A stretch of 64,000 bases of DNA from DAIOEK01 sp964648485 (GCA_964648485.1 CAZYOF010000007.1:62001-126000), one strand, 5' to 3'. Shown: positions 34,145 to 43,248, counted from the first letter of the stretch. A program made the numbers and translations. Notes: generated by a model not told the origin, from the letters alone.

Positions 34145-35404
34145 TCATTCCGGGCAGATATGTGTTCCGGGTGACAGGATGGCGTCTTTGGGAATGACCA
34201 CGATGCCATCCCGTACAAACCATGGATCTGCGTCAATATCGGTCCCCTTCGGGAAAGGCTTAATCACAACATCCTTGCCTACCCTGGCGTTTTTATCAAT
34301 AATCGCGCCTTCAATCACGCAGTCCGGACCGATACCAATCGGGATCTGATTCTTGCGACGGTTCACTGTCAGCTCGTAATAATCGGCACCCATGATGATG
34401 CTGTCTTTGATAATAGCCCCATGCCGGATGATACTGCGTAATCCAACCACTGAATGCTGGATGTTGGCGTTTGCCACCCGGCAGCCTTCGGTTATCAGCA
34501 CATCCTTGAGGTTGCTGTCCACCACCTTCGATCCGGGCAGAAAAAGCGGAGCGGTGTAAATAGGGCGCTCTGCCTCAAACAAATCGAAGGGTGGATCTGG
34601 TTTGGTTAATGCCAGGTTGGTTTCATAAAACGAGCGGATGGTTCCAATATCCTCCCAGTACCCGTCGAAATCATATCCATACACGCCGCGAGTCTGGATG
34701 GCTGCCGGGATCAGGTCCTTGCCAAAATCAGGGAAAGTTTCATTCTCGAGCATATCCAGAAGTAATTCAGTGTTGAACATATAAATGCCCATAGACCCCA
34801 GAAAGGGTCTTTCAGGGTCATCGCGGCTTACCATGTCTGCCAGCACGGTGGGATCTGTGGGTTTTTCGGCAAATTTGCGGATACGGTGATTTTCATCCCG
34901 TTTTAAAATCCCCAGCCTGAAAGCTTCGGTTTGGGGTACCGGTTGGACTGCCACCGTGATCTCGGCGTTCTTCTGCCAGTGGAAAGCCGCCATGGCAGCG
35001 TAATCCATGCGGTAGAGGTGATCCCCCGCCAGAATCAGTACAAACTTGGCATTCGATGCGCGGATCTGGAAGAGTTGCTTTCGAACAGCATCCGCGGTGC
35101 CCTGATACCAGTCGGAAGATTCCATGGTTTGTTCCGCCGCCCAGATGGTTACCCAACCGGTGTGGAAGGCATCAAAACTATAAGTTCGGGTAATGTGCCT
35201 GTGCAGAGATACCGAATTGAATTGGGTCAATACGGCAATACGATAAATAGAACTGTTGATGCAGTTGCTGATGGGAATGTCAATCAGGCGATATTTTCCG
35301 CCCATCGGAACGGCTGGTTTGGAGCGCAGCTTGGTAAGCGGGTACAACCTGGAACCCCTGCCGCCTCCCAGAATCACAGCCAGAATATCATTCAGCGATT
35401 CCAT
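34145..35404 (-). CDS. glgC: Glucose-1-phosphate adenylyltransferase
   Basis: Makes ADP-glucose for glycogen synthesis. The 419-aa protein has the nucleotide-binding LGGGRGSRLYPLT, the GTADAVRK activator/substrate segment, ILAGDHLYRMDY and EKPTDP, plus a C-terminal left-handed beta-helix. GGAGGTG 5 nt before ATG 35404 fixes the start; the frame upstream to 35443 includes the promoter. No other glycogen genes adjoin it. Confidence 0.95.
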   Translation of the reverse strand: MESLNDILAVILGGGRGSRLYPLTKLRSKPAVPMGGKYRLIDIPISNCINSSIYRIAVLTQFNSVSLHRHITRTYSFDAFHTGWVTIWAAEQTMESSDWYQGTADAVRKQLFQIRASNAKFVLILAGDHLYRMDYAAMAAFHWQKNAEITVAVQPVPQTEAFRLGILKRDENHRIRKFAEKPTDPTVLADMVSRDDPERPFLGSMGIYMFNTELLLDMLENETFPDFGKDLIPAAIQTRGVYGYDFDGYWEDIGTIRSFYETNLALTKPDPPFDLFEAERPIYTAPLFLPGSKVVDSNLKDVLITEGCRVANANIQHSVVGLRSIIRHGAIIKDSIIMGADYYELTVNRRKNQIPIGIGPDCVIEGAIIDKNARVGKDVVIKPFPKGTDIDADPWFVRDGIVVIPKDAILSPGTHICPE

Positions 35405-35434
35405 AAGCACCTCCGCAACCTGTATGATGACTCT

Positions 35435-35463
35435 ACAATACACGAGGTTAGAGAGGACGTCAA
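35435..35463 (-). promoter_or_regulatory. Promoter of glgC
   Basis: On the minus strand TTGACG (35458-35463), 17-bp spacer, TATTGT (35435-35440), about 31 bp before the start codon. Confidence 0.55.
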
Positions 35464-35494
35464 CTGAATGATAAATGGTAAATAGCAGGATGAG

Positions 35495-36169
35495 TTAATT
35501 ACTGAAAAGGATCAGCGTTATGTTTTCCCAATTTTGAACCATATCAAAAATGCTTAAGCCAATTAAAAAGATTCCACCAATGATATTGATTAACCGATTA
35601 TGCGTTGCAACCCAACGGGTGAATTTCTTTTGAGTTGCTTGAGCAATGAATGCCAGAATAAGCAACGGTGATCCAAATCCGAGACCAAACCAGAAGAAGG
35701 TACCCAACCTCTGAAGTGTCTCCCCGGCAGAAAGGGAAATGGCAAAAATGCTTACCAGAAGGGGACCAGAGCAAGGTAACGAGATGGGTCCATACATCAA
35801 ACCATAGATAAACGCGGTGCTAACAGGGTTTTTAAAAACAGGTGATTTAATCTGCGATATTTGTTTAAATGGATTCTTGTCCATAAGCAACAATATACCC
35901 AGAATAAAGAGAATCAGGTTACTGAGAGGAATGATATACGCGAGCACGCTTCCGACGGGCAGGCTGATTAAGGCGATCAAGCCGCCAAGGATGATCATCA
36001 TCAGCATCACACCGGCTAAAACAGACAGCCCCAATAACCAGCGTGGGGGACCTTTTCCCTGGTTTTCCTGTAAACCAAGGTATGCCAGAAAACCCGGATA
36101 CATAGGCAAGATGCAGGGGCTAGTGGTAGCCAATAAGCCTATGGTAAAACTGGTCCAGGCTTCGCTCAC
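35495..36169 (-). CDS. ccdA: CcdA-type thiol:disulfide transmembrane reductase
   Basis: A 224-aa six-TM protein that carries electrons from cytoplasmic thioredoxin to outside thiol proteins. Both redox cysteines are present, in TSPCILPMYPGF and SLPCSGP, with flanking prolines as in CcdA/DsbD. It follows the TlpA-like lipoprotein by 11 nt, so electrons probably pass to that protein. Confidence 0.92.
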   Translation of the reverse strand: MSEAWTSFTIGLLATTSPCILPMYPGFLAYLGLQENQGKGPPRWLLGLSVLAGVMLMMIILGGLIALISLPVGSVLAYIIPLSNLILFILGILLLMDKNPFKQISQIKSPVFKNPVSTAFIYGLMYGPISLPCSGPLLVSIFAISLSAGETLQRLGTFFWFGLGFGSPLLILAFIAQATQKKFTRWVATHNRLINIIGGIFLIGLSIFDMVQNWENITLILFSN

Positions 36170-36180
36170 GAAAATTCTCC

Positions 36181-36816
36181 TTATTTGTACTCATTAATGA
36201 ACATTTGCAGGTCATCCGCTGTCTTAACTCCAAATGGTAATGTGCGAGGAATTCCATCTTTATCGATCAGTAAAATTGGAGCAGCTGGCGGATTAACGTA
36301 ATTTTCTGTATATAGATTGGCGATCTCTCGAACAAAGCTCACATCTGCAATTGCGTATTGCCAGTTAAATCCATTTGCTTCGATATAGTTCTTCAACAGC
36401 TCAGCAGTTTCATTGGTGTCAACACCTATGCCTACGGTGACAACATCATCAACAGTTGTTTCCTTCATTTTCACGATCTCTTGTTGCTGCCGCTTGCAGG
36501 TCGAGCACCATGTTGCCAGCATTTCCACCAAAACAATTTTTCCCTTGTGGTCCGATACCGAAAATGTTTCTCCGGTGCGCACATCGGTAAGCGGAGTGGT
36601 CATCCAGTTCGGAAGCTCTTCCGGAGTGTCCGGCAGACCACCCGTTACCTCCATTTTGTCAGGGGAAATCTGTTCTTCCTCAGGATCATCTTCAACCAGA
36701 GATTGTGCAGTTGGGGGGATAGCTTCTGGCGAATTTGTTTCTTGCGATACTGATAATGGACTGCATGCTGTTATCAGAATGGATACCAGTAGTAATAATA
36801 TGATACGGATCTTCAT
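36181..36816 (-). CDS. TlpA/ResA-like thioredoxin lipoprotein
   Basis: A 211-aa lipoprotein (LITAC lipobox, Cys18) with a Ser/Glu-rich linker and a thioredoxin domain (about 70-211) bearing WCSTC (Cys104, Cys107) and the cis-Pro region PPAAPILLIDKDG. It is predicted to act outside the membrane as a thiol-disulfide oxidoreductase recharged by CcdA. The divergent msrP-msrQ pair suggests a joint role in repair of oxidised envelope proteins or in cytochrome c maturation. Confidence 0.92.
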   Translation of the reverse strand: MKIRIILLLLVSILITACSPLSVSQETNSPEAIPPTAQSLVEDDPEEEQISPDKMEVTGGLPDTPEELPNWMTTPLTDVRTGETFSVSDHKGKIVLVEMLATWCSTCKRQQQEIVKMKETTVDDVVTVGIGVDTNETAELLKNYIEANGFNWQYAIADVSFVREIANLYTENYVNPPAAPILLIDKDGIPRTLPFGVKTADDLQMFINEYK

Positions 36817-37024
36817 TTTTCCTCTTCATACCAATCCAAATATTAAGTGTTTGCTTAGAAAACCGCGAAAACCAAAAATTTGTTAGACAAACCGTGTACG
36901 CGATCAAACAAAACTATTAATCTATGTACAAATACCTAATTTCATTTTACAAAATCAAAGAATGGGAAATGGTATTTGTATAAGGAATTTTCAAAGGCTC
37001 ATCCGTCTCTAATGGAGGTGCAGC

Positions 37025-37981
37025 ATGTTACTCAAGAAAAATCAATATCCGCAACCGCGTTCTTCAGAAATCACACCGGAAGATCAATATCTCAACCGGC
37101 GGAGATTTATTAAAGGGGCGGGCATCCTTGCTGCCGGAGCGGCTCTGGCTGCCTGCGCACCGCGCGGAAAAGGTGGAGAAAAGCCTACACCAATCGGTGT
37201 TGAAGCCACCAAACGGGATGAGTTCGGCGATATCTCAACCCCCTATGATTATGTTGCCGGGTATAACAACTATTACGAATTCACTACAGATAAAGAAGGT
37301 GTAGCCAGATTATCTGAAAACTTTACCACGTCACCCTGGGATATAGAGGTTGGTGGATTGGTGGGTAAGCCAGGAAAATTTGCGATGGAAGATATCCTGA
37401 AAGAATTTGACCAGGAGGAACGGATTTACAGACTGCGTTGCGTGGAAGGCTGGTCAATGATCATCCCCTGGAATGGTTTTTCCCTGGCAGACCTGCTACG
37501 CAAAGTGGAGCCAAAATCTGATGCAAAATATGTATATTTTGAAACGATTTACCGGCCTGAGGAGATGCCAGGCTTGAAAGCACCTTTCTATCCCTGGCCA
37601 TACACGGAAGGGCTTCGACTGGATGAAGCCATGAACTCCCTGACTACCATCGCCACCGGTGTGTATGGAAAACCACTACTACCCGCCAACGGCGCACCCA
37701 TCCGGCTGGTTGTTCCCTGGAAATATGGATTTAAGAGCATAAAATCCATCGTCCGAATCAATTTAACAGTTGAACAACCCAGTACCTTTTGGAATACCAT
37801 CGCATCCAATGAATATGGATTTTATTCGAACGTAAATCCCAAAGTTCCTCATCCACGCTGGTCACAGGATTCTGAACGCAGAATAGGTGAAGGCGGCAGA
37901 CGTGATACGCTGATGTTCAATGGGTACGAAAAACAGGTTGCCTCGCTGTATGAAGGCATGGACCTCTATGAAAATTATTGA
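37025..37981 (+). CDS. msrP: Protein-methionine-sulfoxide reductase catalytic subunit MsrP, Tat-lipoprotein form
   Basis: A 318-aa molybdopterin enzyme that reduces methionine sulfoxide in exported proteins. A twin-arginine signal NRRRFIKG (24-31) is followed by a lipobox LAAC (Cys44), so it appears to be a Tat-exported lipoprotein, unlike the soluble periplasmic enzyme of E. coli. The Mo ligand is Cys139 in RLRCVEGWSM. TGGAGGTG precedes the ATG. The gene is followed by msrQ. Confidence 0.94.
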   Translation: MLLKKNQYPQPRSSEITPEDQYLNRRRFIKGAGILAAGAALAACAPRGKGGEKPTPIGVEATKRDEFGDISTPYDYVAGYNNYYEFTTDKEGVARLSENFTTSPWDIEVGGLVGKPGKFAMEDILKEFDQEERIYRLRCVEGWSMIIPWNGFSLADLLRKVEPKSDAKYVYFETIYRPEEMPGLKAPFYPWPYTEGLRLDEAMNSLTTIATGVYGKPLLPANGAPIRLVVPWKYGFKSIKSIVRINLTVEQPSTFWNTIASNEYGFYSNVNPKVPHPRWSQDSERRIGEGGRRDTLMFNGYEKQVASLYEGMDLYENY

Positions 37982-37983
37982 CC

Positions 37984-38622
37984 ATGAAGATTAGAGAGTA
38001 TTTGAACCAACCCCGGGTAAAAAATGTCCTGCGTCTGGTTATGCATCTCGGTGCATGGTTGCCATTTGTCTTGCTGGTGCTGGATTACTTCACCAACAAC
38101 CTGACCATCAATCCCATCCAGGCGGCAACCCAGCGAACAGGGAGGACTGCCATCACCCTGCTTACCCTCTCGTTGGCGTGTACGCCATTGCGTACCCTTA
38201 CAGAGATTCCACTGTTTGGAAGCTACAAAAAACCGCTTGGTTTGTATGCGTTCTTCTATGCGGTGATTCACTTCCTGATTTTTACTGTGTGGGATTATGG
38301 ACTGGTTAGCTCACGCATCTTGCGCCAATTTGTGGAAAAGCCCTACCTTTGGTTGGGATTCAGCGGACTGGTTATTCTAACCCTCCTGGCGTTGACATCC
38401 AACCGTTGGTGGAAGATGAAAATGAAACAAAACTGGAAAAAACTACACCGGCTGGTGTATGCCGCAGGTGTCATTGTGGTTTTTCATGATTTTCTGGCGC
38501 AGAAAGCGGATTTAACCCGGCTGCAGGGTAATGTTCTTCTACCCTTGATTTATGGAATACTGGTGACAATCCTGCTCGTTTTGCGCATTCCGGCTGTTAA
38601 GAGGTTGGTATCCAGGCAATAA
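37984..38622 (+). CDS. msrQ: MsrQ haem-binding membrane subunit
   Basis: A 212-aa six-TM cytochrome b-type protein that passes electrons from the respiratory chain to MsrP. Family motifs include GRTAITLLTLSLACTPLR, the histidines in FYAVIHFLIF and KKLHRLVYAAG, and FHDFLAQK. ATG 37984 lies 2 nt after the msrP stop; there is no clear Shine-Dalgarno, so translation is probably coupled. Confidence 0.93.
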   Translation: MKIREYLNQPRVKNVLRLVMHLGAWLPFVLLVLDYFTNNLTINPIQAATQRTGRTAITLLTLSLACTPLRTLTEIPLFGSYKKPLGLYAFFYAVIHFLIFTVWDYGLVSSRILRQFVEKPYLWLGFSGLVILTLLALTSNRWWKMKMKQNWKKLHRLVYAAGVIVVFHDFLAQKADLTRLQGNVLLPLIYGILVTILLVLRIPAVKRLVSRQ

Positions 38623-38669
38623 TTTTTGACAGAAAATCCATTAGTTGTGCACACTCTACCTTTTACAGG

Positions 38670-39461
38670 TTAATCTTGTTTCCAGTTTTTCAGAATCTCA
38701 TGAACTGAGCGGTTCATCTCAGTTGCGAAGTCAGCTGTAAATTTTTGAAAGTAATACCTCTGGGCAAGATTATCCATGCCGGGTGGAAATTTTCCGGTCG
38801 GATAGGTCCTTTCCACCAGTGGTTTTTCAAAATCAGCTACTTCATCCTGCCGGAGTGGTCTATATTGATTCTGATGAACAATATATTTCTGGGGGAAGCG
38901 GGGTTGCAGTTTCCACTCTGGATCTTCCTTCGCAGACCTGCCGAAGCAGACCATGGTGATGGGAAAAGCATAACGCGGTAACTGGAGCAAAGCCCGGTGA
39001 AATTCATATTTTTCAAGAATGTCCCCGATGTAACACGAACCGATTCCCAGTGCTTCTGCTGCTACAACGGAGGTTTGCGCAGCGATGAGCGCATCACAAA
39101 CTGCCAGCATCATATCGCCTTCCCCCGGCATGCGGGTTTTTCGCTGTAACTCTACCGCTTTCTCGTTCACATCTGAAAAGGAGAAATAATCCATCCAGCG
39201 CTGGTAATCTGCCAGGAAGATCAATACCCAGGGTGCCTTTGCAATAAATGGCTGATCGTCGCAGGATTTGGCAAGTTCGTCTTTAATATGTTGATCGGTT
39301 ACTTCTATCACTGAATACAACATCATATTTCCAGCTGTGGGTGCACGCATGGTGGCATACAGAATCATCTGCTTTTCTTCATCGGTCAATGGTTCATTTT
39401 TGTATAAGCGGATCGATCTACGATGATGGAGGACTTCAATTGTTGGGTTGGTGTCTTTCAT
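38670..39461 (-). CDS. Nitroreductase-family flavoprotein
   Basis: A 263-aa FMN-dependent NAD(P)H oxidoreductase of the NfsA/FRP clade: RRSIRLYKNEPL near the N-terminus, RAPTAGNMMLYSVIEV, ALIAAQTSVVAAEALGIGSCYIG, and ITMVCFGRSA. The physiological substrate cannot be assigned. It begins 2 nt after the preceding gene, so the pair is co-transcribed. Confidence 0.9.
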   Translation of the reverse strand: MKDTNPTIEVLHHRRSIRLYKNEPLTDEEKQMILYATMRAPTAGNMMLYSVIEVTDQHIKDELAKSCDDQPFIAKAPWVLIFLADYQRWMDYFSFSDVNEKAVELQRKTRMPGEGDMMLAVCDALIAAQTSVVAAEALGIGSCYIGDILEKYEFHRALLQLPRYAFPITMVCFGRSAKEDPEWKLQPRFPQKYIVHQNQYRPLRQDEVADFEKPLVERTYPTGKFPPGMDNLAQRYYFQKFTADFATEMNRSVHEILKNWKQD

Positions 39462-39463
39462 TC

Positions 39464-39952
39464 TCAGTTTTCCTTTTCATATAATTGATCTCTCAAAAAA
39501 TTAAGATCTGCCTTGAGCAATGCATTCTCTTCTTTTTCCCCGACTTTTGTCAACATCTCTTCCGCCAACCTCAGAAAATCCTGCGCCTGCTCCCGGTTCA
39601 TGGCAGAAGTTTCTGCCCTTGTCAGTGCTTCGTATGCATAGCCAATGTAAAAAGGTTTGAGGTTGTTTGCCTGGCTGTATTGCAGGCAGCGCTGTCCGTA
39701 GATGCGGGCATTCCGGCTCTGGTTTAAGACTGAATATACACGTGAAATCAGCCATAAAGCCACTGATATATTTTCAGGTTTGAAGTCATTCCGCTGGCGC
39801 CAGTGATAGTAGGATGCCTGGCTTAATTGCACCATCAGATCTTCTTCTTCGGGCGATCTGGACTCTTTCTCCAGAATTTCCCAGGTCTGGTTGAAACACA
39901 TTGTTGAGAAATACCGGTGGGCTTCTTGAATGGCACGGGAAGAAAGGCTCAT
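39464..39952 (-). CDS. Helical-repeat (TPR-like) protein of unknown function
   Basis: A 162-aa all-helical protein. Successive helix pairs (AHRYFSTMCFNQTWEIL, SVALWLISRVYSVLNQSRNARIYGQRCL, IGYAYEALTRAETSAMNREQA) resemble degenerate tetratricopeptide repeats. No catalytic motif is seen. It is coupled to the nitroreductase (2-nt gap). Confidence 0.7.
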   Translation of the reverse strand: MSLSSRAIQEAHRYFSTMCFNQTWEILEKESRSPEEEDLMVQLSQASYYHWRQRNDFKPENISVALWLISRVYSVLNQSRNARIYGQRCLQYSQANNLKPFYIGYAYEALTRAETSAMNREQAQDFLRLAEEMLTKVGEKEENALLKADLNFLRDQLYEKEN

Positions 39953-40042
39953 ATGGATTCCTCCTATACAAATATCATAGGCTGGTTTGGACCAGAATTC
40001 AAACAGATGAGAAACCTGAAACTCAGAATACGACGGTGTGAA

Positions 40043-40927
40043 TTATGACTCTGCGATTACGGGAATGGGTTTACGCCGGGTCAGGCTTTCCACAGAGAAG
40101 ATGATTAATGCCAGCCAGATGATACTGAAACCGATCAACCGGTCTTTTGTGAATGGCTCGCTGAACAAAAATACCCCCGAAAGGAACTGCCCGGTGGGGG
40201 CGATGTATTGCAATAATCCCACGGTGGTCAACGGAATGTTGCGCGCGCCGATGGAAAACAGAATTAATGGCACCGCTGTAACGACTCCGGTGAGCACCAG
40301 CAGGATGCTGATCAGCCAGCCATCATGCCCGAAGGCGCCCACCCCCCTGGCCTCCTCCACAAGCAGGATTGCGAGAGATGGCAAAAAGATGGCTGAGGTC
40401 TCTAGAGTCAACCCGTGCAGAGATCCCAACGGGGATATTTTTTTAATCAGTCCATAGAAGCCAAATGAAAATGCCAGAATAAGCGCAATCCATGGGAGCG
40501 AGCCGTACGAAATAGTCAGATATATAACACCTGCGACTGCCAGAATCACCGGAATCCACTGCAGTGGTCGTAGTCTTTCACCCAGGAAGATCATCCCCAG
40601 CACCACACTAACCAGAGGGTTAATAAAATAGCCCAGGCTGCTTTCCACTACGTATCCCTGCGCAATTGCCCACACATAGGTAAACCAGTTAATCCCCAGC
40701 AGTGTTCCAGCACCCAGGTAGATAAAAAAGCGTTTCCAGCTCAGAGATTGTATGAATGTTATCCATTCCCCGCGCAGGGCGATCACAATGACAAGAAAAA
40801 TGAACGACCAGACCACCCGATGGCTGACCGTCTGGAAGGCTGGTACGGTCTGCAGCCATTTAAAATAGATGGGGAAAACTCCCCACATGACATATGCCGC
40901 GAAAGCTGAAACGATTCCTTTATTCAT
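40043..40927 (-). CDS. rarD: RarD/EamA-family transporter
   Basis: A 294-aa ten-TM drug/metabolite transporter. AYVMWGVFPIYFKWL at the N-terminus and the NWFTYVWAIAQGYVVESSLGYFINPL segment are specific for RarD. Substrate unknown. ATG 40927 was chosen since family similarity begins there and the frame upstream runs through the tRNA-Pro gene. It is transcribed in the same direction as that tRNA, with a terminator between them. Confidence 0.92.
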   Translation of the reverse strand: MNKGIVSAFAAYVMWGVFPIYFKWLQTVPAFQTVSHRVVWSFIFLVIVIALRGEWITFIQSLSWKRFFIYLGAGTLLGINWFTYVWAIAQGYVVESSLGYFINPLVSVVLGMIFLGERLRPLQWIPVILAVAGVIYLTISYGSLPWIALILAFSFGFYGLIKKISPLGSLHGLTLETSAIFLPSLAILLVEEARGVGAFGHDGWLISILLVLTGVVTAVPLILFSIGARNIPLTTVGLLQYIAPTGQFLSGVFLFSEPFTKDRLIGFSIIWLALIIFSVESLTRRKPIPVIAES

Positions 40928-40961
40928 GGCTGCCTGTCTTCGTTTATGAATGAGAGTGAAT

Positions 40962-40988
40962 AATTGAAAAATCCTCCCTGAGGAGGAT
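40962..40988 (-). terminator. Terminator after tRNA-Pro
   Basis: A 7-bp stem ATCCTCC / GGAGGAT with a 4-nt loop; on the minus strand TTTTC follows. Confidence 0.75.
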
Positions 40989-40997
40989 GCTGCTGTG

Positions 40998-41070
40998 TCG
41001 GGGTGGGCGGACTTGAACCGCCGACCCCCGCGTCCCAAACGCGGTGCGCTTCCAACTGCGCTACACCCCG
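40998..41070 (-). tRNA. tRNA-Pro, anticodon TGG
   Basis: A full cloverleaf of 73 nt on the minus strand: acceptor CGGGGTG / CACCCCG with discriminator A, D stem GCGC/GCGC, anticodon stem CCGCG/CGCGG with loop TTTGGGA (anticodon TGG), T stem GGCGG/CCGCC with loop TTCAAGT. Starting with C1 and the G18-G19 in the D loop fit proline. The 3' CCA is not encoded. Confidence 0.97.
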
Positions 41071-41081
41071 GCAGGCAAGAG

Positions 41082-41087
41082 TATAAT
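41082..41087 (+). promoter_or_regulatory. -10 box of the esterase gene (leaderless-type)
   Basis: TATAAT 7 bp before ATG 41095, in the 24-bp gap between the divergent tRNA gene and the esterase. Confidence 0.5.
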
Positions 41088-41094
41088 TCGATTT

Positions 41095-42018
41095 ATGCTC
41101 AACCGTCAAGACATGCGCATTGCGCAGTATGCCAATGGATTCGCCACTGTTTTCTTGCTTTCCTTAATATTAATCGGTTGCCAGCCTTCCAGAATACCTG
41201 TTTCCACGCTGGTACCAACTACAGAGGGGGCAATATTGCAGGTGACTGCACAAAAAACCAAAGTGAGCCTGGAGCCTGACAGTACCTTGCCATATCCTAC
41301 CCAGGTTGAGGCTAAAAAGTGTACCGAAACAAAAGGCACCATTAAAAGATCGTTTATCAAGTCGAAGAAATTACCGGGTGACCTGTATTTCTCCATCTAT
41401 CTTCCACCCTGTTATGCTGAATCAGATTCCTACCCGGTTATATACCTTTTGCATGGGATAACTTACACAGACGACCAGTGGATTCGTCTCGGCATATTGG
41501 ATCTTGCTGACGCGTATATATCCAATGGCGTTGTCGCGCCTGTAATCATAGTACTTCCATACAATCCCAATCCGCAGCGACCCCCTGATTCTAACTTTGG
41601 CGATGCACTGGTGAAGGATCTGATTCCATATATCGATGAAACCTATGCCACATGTTCGGATGCAGCCTGCCGGATGATTGGGGGCGTGTCGCGCGGGGGA
41701 GGGTGGGCGTGGGATATATTTTTGGACTATCCACAACTTTTCGGAGCAGTTGCAGGTCACAGTCCGGCTCTCTTTCAGCGTATCCCATCCCTGCTGGCGC
41801 ATCGCCTGGATGGATTATGGCAGGGTCAACGGCTCTGGCTGGATGTGGGCGATACCGACCCTGAGTTAATTTACCTCTCCAAAGTGCACGATGCACTGAT
41901 CCAGTCTGGAATAGAGCACGAATTCCATGTCTATCCTGGTAGTCATACCGAAGATTACTGGGAGTCCAACCTGGCGGACTATCTTATGTGGTATATGGGC
42001 GGTTATTCTTCACCTTGA
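41095..42018 (+). CDS. Secreted esterase (esterase D/feruloyl-esterase-like), lipoprotein, copy 1
   Basis: A 307-aa exported alpha/beta hydrolase: hydrophobic signal with lipobox LIGC, a linker, then the esterase domain with SIYLPPCY, VIYLLHG, nucleophile Ser in GGVSRGGGWAW, and C-terminal His in YPGSHTEDYW. This is the Esterase_phd-like group that includes feruloyl and acetylxylan esterases and Fes-type enzymes; the substrate is not known. Its 3' end overlaps that of a convergent paralogue by 16 nt. Confidence 0.88.
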   Translation: MLNRQDMRIAQYANGFATVFLLSLILIGCQPSRIPVSTLVPTTEGAILQVTAQKTKVSLEPDSTLPYPTQVEAKKCTETKGTIKRSFIKSKKLPGDLYFSIYLPPCYAESDSYPVIYLLHGITYTDDQWIRLGILDLADAYISNGVVAPVIIVLPYNPNPQRPPDSNFGDALVKDLIPYIDETYATCSDAACRMIGGVSRGGGWAWDIFLDYPQLFGAVAGHSPALFQRIPSLLAHRLDGLWQGQRLWLDVGDTDPELIYLSKVHDALIQSGIEHEFHVYPGSHTEDYWESNLADYLMWYMGGYSSP

Positions 42019-42854
42019 GCAACACGCCATCCGTTGTTGTACCAGGTCAGATAATCAATCACATTCCCCGACCAGTAATCTGCATTATGTGTGCCTGCAT
42101 TCAAATGCCATTCGTGTGGATATGCCACTTCGGATATCCGCAGCTCGTATCTGCGGGCAATATCCTTGTAAGGATCTAACAAACCGATATCCAGGTAGAT
42201 GCGGGGGAGCTGATCTTCTACGGTTTTTACGCGCCAGTTGGATACCTGGTACAGATCAGCCGTGAAGGGTACCGGGCTATGCCCTGCCACGTTGCCAAAT
42301 TTATCCGGGTTTGATAGCCCCAGCCGCAGCGCCCAGCTTCCCCCACGCGATAAACCTCCGATGGCATGCATCCCGGCATCCGGATGGATGGCGAAATTTT
42401 CCTCTGCCCAGGGAATCACTTCTGTGAGGATTACTTTATCGAAGTTGGAATTGGATGGATCATCCAGATAATTGATCTCTCGCGGCATGATGATAATCAA
42501 AGGATTGATTTTTCCTGTTCGAATTAAATCACTGGCCGCTTCGTCCACTCCCAGCAAATCCCACTGATCTTCACGCGAGGACTGACCATGCAGCAGGTAT
42601 AAAACCGGGTATTTTTTCCCATCCACCGGGTTATAGCAGGGAGGAGTATATACACGGATATCAACCAGTCTTTGTATAATTTGTGATGAAATCACAGCAG
42701 ATTCAATCTTTCCACCCGTCAGCATGCATGAGGGCGTCGGAGTAGGGGTCAGAGTGGTTGCGCTGGTTAGTGACGGAATCCCTATGAGCAGGAATGCCGG
42801 GAGAAAGCAGAATATGCCAAGTTTTGCCAATATACTCTTAAGATGATTTTTCAT
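42003..42854 (-). CDS. Secreted esterase (esterase D/feruloyl-esterase-like), copy 2
   Basis: A 283-aa paralogue of the neighbouring convergent esterase: signal peptide (about 1-33, ending SATT), Thr/Pro-rich linker, VRVYTPPCYNP-type strand, VLYLLHGQSS, Ser nucleophile in GGLSRGGSWAL and His in AGTHNADYW. The two share the residue pattern around every motif, so they look like a duplicated pair placed tail to tail. ATG 42854 (GAAAGG upstream) is preferred to a start 12 codons earlier. Confidence 0.88.
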   Translation of the reverse strand: MKNHLKSILAKLGIFCFLPAFLLIGIPSLTSATTLTPTPTPSCMLTGGKIESAVISSQIIQRLVDIRVYTPPCYNPVDGKKYPVLYLLHGQSSREDQWDLLGVDEAASDLIRTGKINPLIIIMPREINYLDDPSNSNFDKVILTEVIPWAEENFAIHPDAGMHAIGGLSRGGSWALRLGLSNPDKFGNVAGHSPVPFTADLYQVSNWRVKTVEDQLPRIYLDIGLLDPYKDIARRYELRISEVAYPHEWHLNAGTHNADYWSGNVIDYLTWYNNGWRVAQGEE

Positions 42855-42942
42855 AATCCATGAACCTTTCAGGATATCTTTATTATACAAAACCGGTCAT
42901 TAATCCGCTGCTCTGGAACCTCTCAGTCAGATATTGCGCTGG

Positions 42943-42948
42943 TATAAT
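42943..42948 (+). promoter_or_regulatory. -10 box of the gatCA operon (leaderless-type)
   Basis: TATAAT 6 bp before the gatC ATG; no Shine-Dalgarno. Confidence 0.55.
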
Positions 42949-42954
42949 ACGGAT

Positions 42955-43248
42955 ATGCCCCTGTCGGATAAAGAAGTACAGAAAATAGCCCATCTGGCGC
43001 GATTAACTCTGGATCAGGCGGAAATTGCCCGTTATCAGGAGCAATTATCAGCCATTCTAGACTATATTCAAATGCTGGGCGAACTGGATACAAGTGAGAT
43101 CCCAGCCACATCCTCGGTGCTGCCGATGGATGCGCCCCTCCGCGCTGATCTGCCTCAGAGAGGCATCACTACTGCCGAAGCACTGAAGAACGCACCGAGA
43201 CAGGAGCAGAATCAATTTAAGGTTCCTCCGGTTTTGGATGAATCATGA
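42955..43248 (+). CDS. gatC: Asp/Glu-tRNA amidotransferase subunit C
   Basis: A 97-aa subunit that stabilises GatA in the GatCAB complex, which converts Glu-tRNA-Gln (and Asp-tRNA-Asn) to the amide form. VQKIAHLARLTL and the LDYIQMLGELDTSEIPATSSVLP segment are diagnostic. It starts an eight-gene operon that ends with gatB, and overlaps gatA by 4 nt (ATGA). Confidence 0.95.
   Translation: MPLSDKEVQKIAHLARLTLDQAEIARYQEQLSAILDYIQMLGELDTSEIPATSSVLPMDAPLRADLPQRGITTAEALKNAPRQEQNQFKVPPVLDES

Noticed and set aside
39738..39753. CACGTGAAA near 39740 as a third parS
   Set aside because: Only the core CACGTGAAA matches; the left half-site does not resemble TGTTT, and it lies inside a coding gene.
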